From Oscillospiraceae bacterium (GTDB taxonomy: Bacteria; Bacillota; Clostridia; Oscillospirales; Oscillospiraceae), in the NCBI GenBank assembly GCA_017436785.1, contig JAFSCK010000065.1:1-46776 (forward strand): DNA of 46,776 nt, given 5' to 3'. The stretch's first letter is position 1. Every line of letters starts with the position of its first letter. Shown here in pieces: positions 9,862-19,129 of the stretch. Position numbers and translations under genes: made by a program. The notes beneath the pieces are model-generated. The model saw nothing but the letters and a program-made list of their open reading frames with translations, did no database searches and was not told where the DNA came from.

Positions 9862-10710
9862 ATGGCTGGCGTTTCCACCAAGGAAATCAAAAACCGCATC
9901 CGAAGCATGGAGAGCACCAAGCAGATCACCAAGGCCATGGAAATGGTGGCTGCCTCCAAGCTTCGCCGTGCTCAGGCACAGATTTCCAGTTCCCGCCCCT
10001 ATTTTGAGATCCTCTATTCCACCATTCAGGACATCACCCGCTCCAACAAGGACTTCTCCTCTCCTTATCTGAAGGCACGGGAGGTCAAAAAGGTGATGTA
10101 TATCGTCATTGCCGGCGACCGCGGTCTGGCTGGCGGTTATAACAGCAACATTCTTAAGATGGTCTATGCTGATCTTCAAGGCAAGGATGCCGTGGTGCTT
10201 CCCATCGGCAAGAAGGCTGTGGATTTCTTCCGCAGCAAGAATGTCCCCGCCCTGACAGAAAGCTATGCCGAAGCGGCCTCCGTATCCATCGGTGACTGCT
10301 TCTCCATCTCCAAGCAGCTGAGCAAGGGTTTCCTCGCCGGTGAGTTTGACGAGGTATATGTTGCCTATACCAACTTCGTATCCGTCCTTTCGCAGGTTCC
10401 GGCAAGCATGCAGCTTCTGCCTTTGAAGAAGCCAGAAAACGCTCCTGTTTCCGAGACCCGCCAGTGCGCCACCGTTTATGAAGGTGAGCCGGAGGAAGTT
10501 TTCGCTGCCATCGTTCCTGAATATCTGGGCGGTATCCTCTATGGTGCCCTCTGCGAGAGCCGCGCCGCCGAGCAGGCCGCCCGCCGCTCCGCAATGGACT
10601 CCGCTACCCAAAATGCCGACGAAATGATCGCTGACTTGAGCCTGAAGTTCAACCGGGCCCGTCAGGCTGCCATCACGCAGGAGATCACGGAGATCGTCGC
10701 AGGTTCTTAA
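9862..10710 (+). CDS. atpG: ATP synthase F1 subunit gamma
   Basis: 282 residues, the central rotating shaft. The N-terminal helix 'TKEIKNRIRSMESTKQITKAMEMVAASKLRRAQ' and the C-terminal helix 'AMDSATQNADEMIADLSLKFNRARQAAITQEITEIVAG' form the coiled coil that turns inside the head; both are highly conserved. GGGAGGAGG precedes the start. It is followed not directly by atpD but by a 138-base gap carrying a palindromic element. Confidence 0.97.
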   Translation: MAGVSTKEIKNRIRSMESTKQITKAMEMVAASKLRRAQAQISSSRPYFEILYSTIQDITRSNKDFSSPYLKAREVKKVMYIVIAGDRGLAGGYNSNILKMVYADLQGKDAVVLPIGKKAVDFFRSKNVPALTESYAEAASVSIGDCFSISKQLSKGFLAGEFDEVYVAYTNFVSVLSQVPASMQLLPLKKPENAPVSETRQCATVYEGEPEEVFAAIVPEYLGGILYGALCESRAAEQAARRSAMDSATQNADEMIADLSLKFNRARQAAITQEITEIVAGS

Positions 10711-10721
10711 CACAAATTCCA

Positions 10722-12650
<1,929 letters not shown>

Positions 12651-12652
12651 GC

Positions 12653-12684
12653 AAAGCGCCGCCGGAACCAAACCGGCGGCGTTT
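12653..12684 (+). terminator. Terminator of the ATP synthase operon
   Basis: A 9-bp GC stem (CGCCGCCGG 12657-12665 with CCGGCGGCG 12673-12681, loop of 7), flanked by AAA and TTT, just after atpC. Confidence 0.75.
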
Positions 12685-12699
12685 CCCATGAAAAAACAC

Positions 12700-12870
12700 T
12701 GTCATTGCGAGCCAGTGCACACACTGGCGTGGCAATCCCCCCAAAAAGTCCGTGCAAAGTCGTAAACCGGAACGCAGAATATCGGTAGGGGATTGCCTGC
12801 TCTGCATAACGCTCTGTAAACAACTATGCTGCACCAGAGTGTAAACGTCGCTTCGCTCCTCGCAATGACA
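12700..12870. repeat. TGTCATTGCGA-family element, copy 2 (long form)
   Basis: 171 bases bounded by TGTCATTGCGAG and CTCGCAATGACA. It contains the CCAGTG...CACTGG arm, the GTGGCAATCCCC arm, and the long-form insert 'TCTGCATAACGCTCTGTAA' plus 'CAGAGTGTAAACGTCGCT' shared with copies 4 and 6. It fills most of the gap between the atp terminator and the next promoter. Confidence 0.85.
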
Positions 12871-12912
12871 GTTTTTAGATGAAAAAATCCTGATTTTTTG
12901 TAAAAATAACAT

Positions 12913-12941
12913 TTGACAAATCGGGAAATTCCCTATATAAT
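12913..12941 (+). promoter_or_regulatory. Promoter of DUF177-rpmF
   Basis: TTGACA (12913-12918), 17-base spacer, TATAAT (12936-12941): a consensus housekeeping promoter 33 bases before the DUF177 start. Confidence 0.85.
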
Positions 12942-12973
12942 ATCTAGGCACGACTGTGAAAAGGGGGAAAAGT

Positions 12974-13477
12974 ATGCTGTTAGGACTTTCCAAGATCATC
13001 GACTGTCCCGGCGCATCGGTCACCTTTTCCACTAGCGTGGATCTGAGCGATCTTTGTTACGGTGTCAGTTACCCCGTGTCCGAGCCGGTTCTGGCTGCGG
13101 GTACGGTGCGGAACACCGCAGGCGTTCTGGTGATGACCGGTGAAATTACCACCACCATCCACGGAACCTGCGACCGCTGTGCTACAGATTTTGACCGGGA
13201 TGTAAATATCCCCATTGATGTGGTGCTGGTCACAGAAATGGCCAACGAAGAGAACGAAGATGAGTGGGTATTCCCTCTGGAGGGAGACAGCGCCGATCTG
13301 GATGATATTGTACGGACCGTTTTCGTCCTGAATCTGGATTCCAAGCTGCTGTGCAAGGAGGACTGCAAGGGTCTGTGCCACCGCTGTGGCAAGAACCTGA
13401 ATGAAGGTCCCTGCAATTGCCAGAAGGAGCTCGATCCCCGATTTGCTGCTTTGAAGCAGCTTCTTGAGAACAAGTAA
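12974..13477 (+). CDS. DUF177/YceD family protein
   Basis: 167 residues. YceD (DUF177) proteins are routinely encoded just before rpmF, and in plants the homolog is needed for 23S rRNA accumulation, so a role in large-subunit assembly is likely. The middle shows the family pattern 'TIHGTCDRCATDFDRDVNIPIDVVLV' and the C-terminus a four-cysteine zinc site 'CKEDCKGLCHRCGKNL...CNC'. The start at 12974 is preceded by AAGGGGGAAA; the upstream ATG at 12956 would leave no room for a ribosome site. L32 follows 43 bases later, forming a two-gene operon. Confidence 0.88.
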   Translation: MLLGLSKIIDCPGASVTFSTSVDLSDLCYGVSYPVSEPVLAAGTVRNTAGVLVMTGEITTTIHGTCDRCATDFDRDVNIPIDVVLVTEMANEENEDEWVFPLEGDSADLDDIVRTVFVLNLDSKLLCKEDCKGLCHRCGKNLNEGPCNCQKELDPRFAALKQLLENK

Positions 13478-13520
13478 TCAATTATGCTGTTAAAAGCAGT
13501 TTGACCAAGGAGGTGTCACC

Positions 13521-13706
13521 ATGGCTGTCCCTAAGTGTAAAGTGTCCAAGGCCCGCCGCGATAAGCGCCGTGGCTCCAACTGGAAGCTGTCCGCTCCCAG
13601 CGTTGCAGTTTGCCCCAAGTGCGGTGAACCCGTCATGCCCCACAGAGCTTGTAAGGCTTGCGGCTCCTACAATGGCCGTCAGGTTCTGGCTGTCGAGGCT
13701 GAGTAA
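13521..13706 (+). CDS. rpmF: 50S ribosomal protein L32
   Basis: 61 residues. 'MAVPKCKVSKARRDKRRGSNWKL' is the typical L32 start, and the C-terminal half carries the zinc ribbon 'CPKCGEPVMPHRACKACGSY', so this is the zinc-containing (C+) form. AAGGAGGTG precedes the start. It shares the DUF177 promoter. Confidence 0.97.
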   Translation: MAVPKCKVSKARRDKRRGSNWKLSAPSVAVCPKCGEPVMPHRACKACGSYNGRQVLAVEAE

Positions 13707-13723
13707 GACAAAAGCGGAAATAC

Positions 13724-13760
13724 AGAGGAAGGCTTTCGGGTCTTCCTCTTTTTCCTTTTA
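13724..13760 (+). terminator. Terminator after rpmF
   Basis: AGAGGAAG (13724-13731) pairs with CTTCCTCT (13742-13749), followed by a T-rich tail TTTTTCCTTTTA. Confidence 0.85.
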
Positions 13761-13771
13761 TTGAGAATAGC

Positions 13772-13862
13772 TGTCATTGCGAGGAGGCCACAGGCCGACG
13801 TGGCAGCCCCCTCCGATTCAGGAGATTGCCACACCACTTAAGCGGACTGGTTCGCAATGACA
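13772..13862. repeat. TGTCATTGCGA-family element, copy 3 (short form)
   Basis: 91 bases with ends TGTCATTGCGAGG and TTCGCAATGACA. It carries both inner arms (GTGGCAGCCCCC and GGAGATTGCCACAC). It lies between the rpmF terminator and der; the 130 bases from here to der are AT-rich and presumably hold the der promoter, which I could not fix with confidence. Confidence 0.85.
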
Positions 13863-13992
13863 AATAAAACTTGTTTCCAAAATCAACAAATTCTTTATTA
13901 TAATTTTGTAAATAACAGCAAATTCCCATTGCTTTTGCAAGGAAAATGTGTAATAATAAATTGATACCTTTATATGGAAAGGAAGTGTTTTC

Positions 13993-15327
13993 ATGGCAAA
14001 ACCTCTGGTTGCCATTGTTGGCAGACCCAATGTAGGCAAATCCATGTTATTCAATAAGCTTACCGGGCATCGCACCTCTATCGTAGAGGATACCCCCGGT
14101 GTCACCCGTGACCGTATCTACGGCGACTGCGAATGGTGCGGGCGTACCTTCTCTCTGGTGGATACCGGCGGTATTGAGCCCGGCACCGAGAACGATATGC
14201 TGAAATTTATGCGCCGTCAGGCGGAGATCGGCATTGAGTTGGCTGATGCCATCATCATGGTGGTAGATGTCCGCTCCGGTGTTACCGCCGCTGATCAGGA
14301 CGTAGCCACCATGCTGCGCAAATCCGGCAAGCCCATCGCGCTGGCCGTCAATAAGTGCGACTCCATCGGCCTTGTAAATCCTGATGTCTTCGAGTTCTAC
14401 GGCCTCGGCATCGGCGATCTGTTTGAAACCTCTGCCGTCCATGGTCACGGCACCGGCGACCTGCTGGACTGGGTGCTGGAGAACATCCCCGAGGACAACA
14501 GCGAGGAGGAGGACAGCGACCTCATCAAGGTAGCCATTGTAGGCAAGCCCAATGTGGGCAAATCCTCCCTTTTAAACCGGATCCTGGGCGAGGAGCGCGT
14601 CATTGTATCTAATGTGGCAGGCACCACCCGGGATGCCATCGACTCTTACTTTGAAAACGAGACCGGCAAGTACTGCTTCATCGACACTGCCGGTATGCGC
14701 CGCAAGAGCAAGGTGGACGATGCCATCGAAAAGTATTCCAACATGCGCTCCATCAACGCCATCGAACGGGCCGACGTGTGCCTGATCCTCATTGATGCCA
14801 ACGACGGTGTCACTGAGCAGGATACCAAGATCGCCGGTCTGGTCCACGAGGCTGGCAAGGCTGCCATCATCGTAGTGAACAAGTGGGATGCCGTGGAAAA
14901 CAAGGAGACCAACACCATGCGGGATATGGAGGCTGCCGTTCGGGATGGCCTGAGCTATATGACCTACGCTCCCGTGCTGTTCCTGTCCGCCCTCACCGGC
15001 TCCCGTGTGGATAAGCTGTATCAGATGATCCAGGACGTCCATGCCCAGAACACCATGCGCATCACCACCGGTGCCCTGAACAGTGTTCTGGCAGATGCCA
15101 CCGCCCGTGTTCAGCCTCCCACGGATAAGGGCCGCCGCCTGAAGATCTATTATATGACGCAGGCCAGCTCCAAGCCCCCGCATTTCGTTATCTTCTGCAA
15201 CGATGCCCGGCTGTTCCACTTCTCCTACCAGCGTTATCTGGAAAACCAGATCCGGGAGGTCTTCGGCCTGCAGGGCACCCCTGTGCGGATCACCATCCGT
15301 CAGAAGGGCGATAAGGAGGACGACTGA
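13993..15327 (+). CDS. der: Ribosome biogenesis GTPase Der (EngA)
   Basis: 444 residues with two tandem GTPase domains, the hallmark of Der, which assembles the 50S subunit. Domain 1: 'GRPNVGKS' (about 10-17) and 'DTGG'. Domain 2: 'GKPNVGKSSLLN' (near 184), 'DTAGMRRKSK' and 'NKWD'. The C-terminal KH-like domain ends '...TPVRITIRQKGDKEDD'. AAAGGAAG precedes the start. Its stop overlaps the plsY start by one base (TGATG), so der, plsY and gpsA form a tight operon. Confidence 0.97.
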   Translation: MAKPLVAIVGRPNVGKSMLFNKLTGHRTSIVEDTPGVTRDRIYGDCEWCGRTFSLVDTGGIEPGTENDMLKFMRRQAEIGIELADAIIMVVDVRSGVTAADQDVATMLRKSGKPIALAVNKCDSIGLVNPDVFEFYGLGIGDLFETSAVHGHGTGDLLDWVLENIPEDNSEEEDSDLIKVAIVGKPNVGKSSLLNRILGEERVIVSNVAGTTRDAIDSYFENETGKYCFIDTAGMRRKSKVDDAIEKYSNMRSINAIERADVCLILIDANDGVTEQDTKIAGLVHEAGKAAIIVVNKWDAVENKETNTMRDMEAAVRDGLSYMTYAPVLFLSALTGSRVDKLYQMIQDVHAQNTMRITTGALNSVLADATARVQPPTDKGRRLKIYYMTQASSKPPHFVIFCNDARLFHFSYQRYLENQIREVFGLQGTPVRITIRQKGDKEDD

Positions 15328-15953
15328 TGCCCATTTCCACAATTCTCGTCACCATTCTCAGCTGTTATTTTCTGGGCAACCATAACGGTGCCATCTGTGT
15401 CAGCCACATGCTCCACGACGATGTCCGGGAGCATGGCAGCGGCAACGCCGGCCTGACCAACTTTATCCGCAACTATGGTGCCAACCGCTCTATTCTGGTC
15501 ATTCTGATCGATGTACTGAAAGCTGTCCTCGCCTGCTGGCTGGGCCGCGCCCTGTTCACCCCCTACGGCTACGGTCTGGAGGGTGCTGCCGTAGGCGGCC
15601 TGTGCCTGATGCTGGGCCACGATTTTCCTGCCCTCATGGGCTTCCGGGGCGGCAAGGGCATCCTCAGCGGCTGGTTCATCGCATGGATGGTAGACTGGCG
15701 GGTGGGTGCATTGATCGCCGTCGTCTTCTTCAGCGCTTACCTTGCCACCCAGTACGTTTCTCTGGGCAGTGTCCTTGCCGCCGCTGCCTTCGGCGTAGGC
15801 TTTGCCATCTGGCACCTGCATAATCCCGTGGTATTGGGCTGCGGCCTTGCCATGAGCCTGCTGACCATTTTCCAACACCGGGGCAATATCGTCCGTCTGG
15901 TGAAGGGTCAGGAACGGAAAACCAACCTTCTCGGGAAAGGAAACAAAAAATGA
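15327..15953 (+). CDS. plsY: Glycerol-3-phosphate acyltransferase PlsY
   Basis: 208 residues, an integral membrane enzyme that moves the acyl group from acyl-phosphate to glycerol-3-phosphate, the first step of phospholipid synthesis. The three family motifs are visible: 'HGSGNAGLTNFIRNYG' (near 36), 'GHDFPALMGFRGGKGI' (near 98), and a later 'YVSLGSV' segment. It overlaps der by one base and gpsA by 4 bases; gpsA makes its substrate. Confidence 0.95.
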   Translation: MPISTILVTILSCYFLGNHNGAICVSHMLHDDVREHGSGNAGLTNFIRNYGANRSILVILIDVLKAVLACWLGRALFTPYGYGLEGAAVGGLCLMLGHDFPALMGFRGGKGILSGWFIAWMVDWRVGALIAVVFFSAYLATQYVSLGSVLAAAAFGVGFAIWHLHNPVVLGCGLAMSLLTIFQHRGNIVRLVKGQERKTNLLGKGNKK

Positions 15954-16948
15954 AAGCTACCGTCGTCGGCAGCGGTGCATGGGGCACCGCCCTCGCCATC
16001 CGCCTGTGCAAAAACGGCCACGATGTGACCATGTGGACCTTTGAAAAGGACCTGATCCCCGAAATGGAGCAGACCCGCCGCAATCCCCGGCTTCCTGCCG
16101 CAGTGCTTCCTGAAAGCCTGAAAATCAGCAGTGATTATGCCTGCATTCAGGGCAGCAAGCTGGTGGTCATGGCATCTCCCTCCTTCCCTGCCCGCTCTGT
16201 TGCCAAGGCAGCAGCCCCCTATATCGACGAGGATGCCGTGGTGGTGTCCGTCACCAAGGGTTTGGAGGACAAGACCCATCTGCGGATGAGTCAGGTGGTG
16301 GCAGAGGCCACCGGCCGGGACGTTGTGGCCCTGACCGGTCCCAGCCATGCTGAGGAAGTGGCCATCGATGTGCCCACCGGCCTGCTGGCCGCCTCCTACG
16401 ACCAGAAAAAAGCGGAGTTCGTACAGGATGCCTTCATGGCGGACTGCCTGCGGGTTTACACCAGCCCTGACCCTGTGGGCGCAGAGCTGGGCGCTGCCCT
16501 GAAAAACGTCATTGCCCTGTGTGCCGGTATCACCGACGGTTTGGGCTGCGGTGACAACACCAAGGCCATGCTGATGACCCGGGGTCTGACGGAAACTGCC
16601 CGTCTTGGTGTTGCGCTGGGCGCAAAAAAAGAGACCTTCGCAGGCCTCGCCGGTGTGGGCGACCTCATCGTCACCTGCACCTCCATGCACTCCCGGAACC
16701 GCCGGGCCGGTATCCTCATCGGTCAGGGCAAGGATGCTGAAGTTGCCATGCAGGAGGTCGGTGCTGTAGTGGAGGGCTACTACGCCGCCAAGTCCGCCTA
16801 TGAATTGGGCAAGGCACAGAACATCGACATGCCCATCACAGAAGCCGCCTATAAGGTCCTCTATGAAGGTGCTGACGTAAAGGAAGCCTTCTTAGGATTG
16901 ATGGCCCGTCAGAAAAAAGCCGAAAGCGAAGACGCAGGCTGGCTGTGA
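15950..16948 (+). CDS. gpsA: Glycerol-3-phosphate dehydrogenase (NAD(P)+)
   Basis: 332 residues, reducing dihydroxyacetone phosphate to sn-glycerol-3-phosphate for PlsY. The Rossmann motif 'VVGSGAWGTALA' is at the N-terminus, 'VSVTKGLE' and 'ALTGPSHAEEVA' follow in the middle, and the catalytic lysine lies in 'GAALKNVIALCAGI'. 'MLMTRGLTETARLG' and 'GVGDLIVTCTS' complete the pattern. Last gene of the der-plsY-gpsA operon. Confidence 0.97.
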   Translation: MKATVVGSGAWGTALAIRLCKNGHDVTMWTFEKDLIPEMEQTRRNPRLPAAVLPESLKISSDYACIQGSKLVVMASPSFPARSVAKAAAPYIDEDAVVVSVTKGLEDKTHLRMSQVVAEATGRDVVALTGPSHAEEVAIDVPTGLLAASYDQKKAEFVQDAFMADCLRVYTSPDPVGAELGAALKNVIALCAGITDGLGCGDNTKAMLMTRGLTETARLGVALGAKKETFAGLAGVGDLIVTCTSMHSRNRRAGILIGQGKDAEVAMQEVGAVVEGYYAAKSAYELGKAQNIDMPITEAAYKVLYEGADVKEAFLGLMARQKKAESEDAGWL

Positions 16949-16970
16949 TCCGTTAGCATATACCAATACT

Positions 16971-17003
16971 GGGGCTGTTGCAAAATAACGCAACAGCCCC
17001 TTA
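16971..17003 (+). terminator. Terminator after gpsA
   Basis: An 11-bp perfect stem (GGGGCTGTTGC 16971-16981 with GCAACAGCCCC 16990-17000), loop of 8, then TT. Confidence 0.75.
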
Positions 17004-17032
17004 AATCATGAAATTGTCTGCATCCTGCGGAT

Positions 17033-17081
17033 GTAGGAGCGCGGATACTATCCGCCCCCGGGCGACTAATCGTCCCCCTAT
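17033..17081. repeat. Fragment of the GTAGGGGCG-type element
   Basis: A short run GTAGGAGCG...CGTCCCCCTA with an inner GCGGATACTATCCGC palindrome and GGGCGACTAATCGTCCCC hairpin. The ends resemble the terminal repeats of the element at 22126-22285. It lies between two converging transcription units. Confidence 0.45.
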
Positions 17082-17129
17082 AGATTCTATCGATAGATTT
17101 CTATATTTTGCAATAAACTTTATAAATAT

Positions 17130-17164
17130 CCCCCGGACTCTTTCCGAAAGGAACAGTCCGGGGG
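17130..17164 (-). terminator. Terminator after the MFS gene
   Basis: CCCCCGGACT (17130-17139) pairs with AGTCCGGGGG (17155-17164); the loop can extend the stem through TTCC/GGAA. On the minus strand it is followed by an A/T-rich run. Confidence 0.7.
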
Positions 17165-17167
17165 TTC

Positions 17168-17217
17168 GTTTATTCAAAACAGCTGCTTGTATGTTTATTC
17201 AAAACAGCTGCTTGTAT
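17168..17217. repeat. 25-base perfect tandem duplication over the MFS stop codon
   Basis: The unit at 17168-17192 is repeated exactly at 17193-17217. The distal copy on the minus strand encodes the last residues of the MFS protein with the stop at 17195-17197; the second copy lies just after the stop. Confidence 0.9.
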
Positions 17218-18334
17218 GGTACGCAAACACGCCTATCAGGCACAATCCCGCCGCCATCGTCATCGCTGCCGGCAAGCTGACCTCTGCCACATACCCCAGC
17301 ATCAGGTTCAGAAATATTCCCAATCCATCCTGCATTACCGCATTGACACTCAGCGCGGTGGCTCGGTCTTCCGCGGTAACCAGCTTATTCTCCAGCGTTG
17401 CCTTCAGCGGCATCATCAGCGCGAATGCCGCCCTGAGGGCCAACACCGCCAGAACAGACAGCAGCGGCAGTTCTGTCCCAGCCAATATCATGCAGGAAGT
17501 TGTGGCGATCCCAAACAGCATCCGTCCCATTTTCTTTGCTCCGAGCCTTGCACACACTCCGGCGGATAGACCTCCTATCAATCCCACCACGCTGACTGCA
17601 ATATACGAAAAAGAGATCGCCCTGTGCCCCATGCCTGCTCGGATATATTGTAATTGACTTAAAAAAACGGTGACTGTCTGGTGGGTTTCGCCCAGCAAAG
17701 CCACGGCCATCAAAAGCAGGAGATTTTTCTTATTTCTGAGCTGTAGTTTCAGCACCGTCAGCAGGTTTCCGCCTACAGCTTTTGTCTTTTCTTTTGGAGA
17801 TACCTCCTGCAGCCCCAGTGCCAGTATGGCAGCCGCGCCATAGGTTAGCACCGTCAACAGAGCTGCCCGTCGGTAGTTCTCTTGGATCCACAGCGCATAG
17901 CAGAATGCCGCAAGCAGCATCCCCAGCTCTCCCATGGTCTGATAGATGCTGAACACCCTGTGACTGTCCGCTTTCCCGCAGGATAGATACAGCATGCTGC
18001 TGTCCACTCCCGATAATCCTGCGCAAACCACACTGAGCATTAGGCGCTCCAACAGAAAATCCGAGAACCCATCGGCTTTCCAGAACACGATCTTTGACAA
18101 AAAATAAAGGGCGCAGCAAATCAACATCGTCCTTTTATAGCCGATCCGGTCAGCAGCCCAGCCCCATGGTACCTCCATGCAGATCATCAGCACCAGACTG
18201 ATGCTTTCGATCAGGGTGATATGAAAAATACCAAGCCCTGCGGCTTGGCGGTAAAGGGTCGCCACAGGAGCATAGAACACCATCCCCTGAAGCAGTGCGA
18301 TGCCCCAGAGGATATAAATATTCCGTTTTATCAT
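17195..18334 (-). CDS. MFS transporter, probably drug efflux
   Basis: 379 residues with about 12 membrane helices. The loop between helices 2 and 3 has the MFS motif A form 'GWAADRIGYKRTML' (near residues 58-71). The N-terminal 'YILWGIALLQGMVFYAPVATLYRQAAGLGIFHITLIESISLVLMICMEVPWG' is typical of a Firmicutes MFS group related to antibiotic exporters; the substrate cannot be read. It is preceded by its own promoter, a six-codon leader peptide and a hairpin with a T run, an arrangement seen upstream of antibiotic-inducible resistance genes, which supports an efflux role. The 3' end has been altered by a 25-base tandem duplication that keeps the stop in place. Confidence 0.85.
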   Translation of the reverse strand: MIKRNIYILWGIALLQGMVFYAPVATLYRQAAGLGIFHITLIESISLVLMICMEVPWGWAADRIGYKRTMLICCALYFLSKIVFWKADGFSDFLLERLMLSVVCAGLSGVDSSMLYLSCGKADSHRVFSIYQTMGELGMLLAAFCYALWIQENYRRAALLTVLTYGAAAILALGLQEVSPKEKTKAVGGNLLTVLKLQLRNKKNLLLLMAVALLGETHQTVTVFLSQLQYIRAGMGHRAISFSYIAVSVVGLIGGLSAGVCARLGAKKMGRMLFGIATTSCMILAGTELPLLSVLAVLALRAAFALMMPLKATLENKLVTAEDRATALSVNAVMQDGLGIFLNLMLGYVAEVSLPAAMTMAAGLCLIGVFAYHTSSCFE

Positions 18335-18361
18335 GAATACCTTCCTTTTTCAAAATAAGCA

Positions 18362-18390
18362 TAAAAACTGTGCCGCCGGGATATATCCCG
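18362..18390 (-). terminator. Attenuator-like hairpin before the MFS gene
   Basis: The perfect palindrome CGGGATATATCCCG (18377-18390) can be extended outward to about 9 paired positions with one G-G mismatch. On the minus strand it is followed within a few bases by GTTTTTA. It lies between the leader peptide and the MFS start, the place expected for a transcription attenuator. Confidence 0.55.
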
Positions 18391-18412
18391 CCGACATTGC
18401 CTCCGCCTATCC

Positions 18413-18433
18413 TTAAATTGGAGAGTACATCAT
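18413..18433 (-). CDS. Putative leader peptide MMYSPI
   Basis: A six-codon frame ATG ATG TAC TCT CCA ATT TAA. AGGAG (18442-18446) stands 8 bases upstream, an ideal spacing, and the promoter's start site should fall about 5 bases before that. It resembles leader peptides whose stalled translation controls downstream resistance genes. Too short to prove by composition. Confidence 0.5.
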   Translation of the reverse strand: MMYSPI

Positions 18434-18457
18434 AACAAACGCTCCTGTTTTTTCTTT

Positions 18458-18486
18458 ATCTTAGCATATGACCAGAGAGCTGTCAA
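18458..18486 (-). promoter_or_regulatory. Promoter of the MFS transcript
   Basis: On the minus strand TTGACA (18481-18486), 17-base spacer, TAAGAT (18458-18463). The MFS start codon is 124 bases downstream, leaving room for the leader peptide and hairpin. Confidence 0.75.
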
Positions 18487-18500
18487 TAAATTGAACTTTC

Positions 18501-18535
18501 ACAAAATAAAAACGCCGCTGAAATATCAGCGGCGT
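18501..18535 (-). terminator. Terminator after rpmB
   Basis: ACGCCGCTGA (18512-18521) pairs with TCAGCGGCGT (18526-18535) around a 4-base loop; TTTTTATTTT follows on the minus strand. It overlaps no gene but abuts the MFS promoter. Confidence 0.88.
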
Positions 18536-18553
18536 AATTATATGCCAGAGAAA

Positions 18554-18742
18554 TCAGATGGCGCGCTCAACCTTGTTGGAGCGGAGGCATCTGGTACAAG
18601 CGTACACATGGCAGGGAGTTCCGTTAACGACAGCCTTAACGCGCTTGACGTTGGGCTTCCATGCACGATTGGAACGTCTGTGGGAGTGAGAGACCTTAAT
18701 GCCGAAGGTCACGCCCTTACCACAAAAATCACACTTAGCCAT
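18554..18742 (-). CDS. rpmB: 50S ribosomal protein L28
   Basis: 62 residues. 'CDFCGKG' near the N-terminus and 'CTRCLR' near the C-terminus form the zinc site of the C+ type of L28; 'VSHSHRRSNRAWKPNVKRV' is the conserved core. GGGAGGTG precedes the start. It stands alone between its own promoter and terminator. Confidence 0.96.
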   Translation of the reverse strand: MAKCDFCGKGVTFGIKVSHSHRRSNRAWKPNVKRVKAVVNGTPCHVYACTRCLRSNKVERAI

Positions 18743-18802
18743 TCAATTGCACCTCCCATCCGGTAAAATCTTTCGTCTGCTCCCTTTCACAGGAACTTTG
18801 AT

Positions 18803-18831
18803 ATGATATCAAACTTTGCGCAAAAAAGCAA
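18803..18831 (-). promoter_or_regulatory. Promoter of rpmB
   Basis: Minus-strand TTGCTT (18826-18831), 17-base spacer, TATCAT (18803-18808), about 60 bases before the rpmB start. Confidence 0.6.
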
Positions 18832-18869
18832 GCACTTTTTTCAAATTTTTTTGTTTTTTTGAAAATATA

Positions 18870-18898
18870 TTGATATTCCCTTTGGGGATGGGTATAAT
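18870..18898 (+). promoter_or_regulatory. Promoter of hprK
   Basis: TTGATA (18870-18875), 17-base spacer, TATAAT (18893-18898). The start codon of hprK is about 230 bases downstream, so the 5' untranslated region includes a whole palindromic element. Confidence 0.75.
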
Positions 18899-18923
18899 GA
18901 AGAAAAAGTCATTCCCCTATCGG

Positions 18924-19094
18924 TGTCATTGCGAACCAGTGCGCACACTGGTGTGGCAATCCCCTGCAAAGGTCCGCGCAGAACCGTAAAGCAAAACGCG
19001 GGAAAGCTTCAGAAGATTGCCAGCTCTGCATAACGCTCTGTAAGCAGCTATGCTGCAACGGAGCGTAAACGTCGCTCCACTCCTCGCAATGCCA
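18924..19094. repeat. TGTCATTGCGA-family element, copy 4 (long form)
   Basis: 171 bases, ends TGTCATTGCGAAC and CTCGCAATGCCA (the right end has one change). It has the CCAGTGCGCACACTGG palindrome and the long-form insert. It lies in the predicted hprK leader RNA. Confidence 0.8.
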
Positions 19095-19129
19095 TCCCTT
19101 TTTCATCTGTCTGAAACGAGGTATGCACC

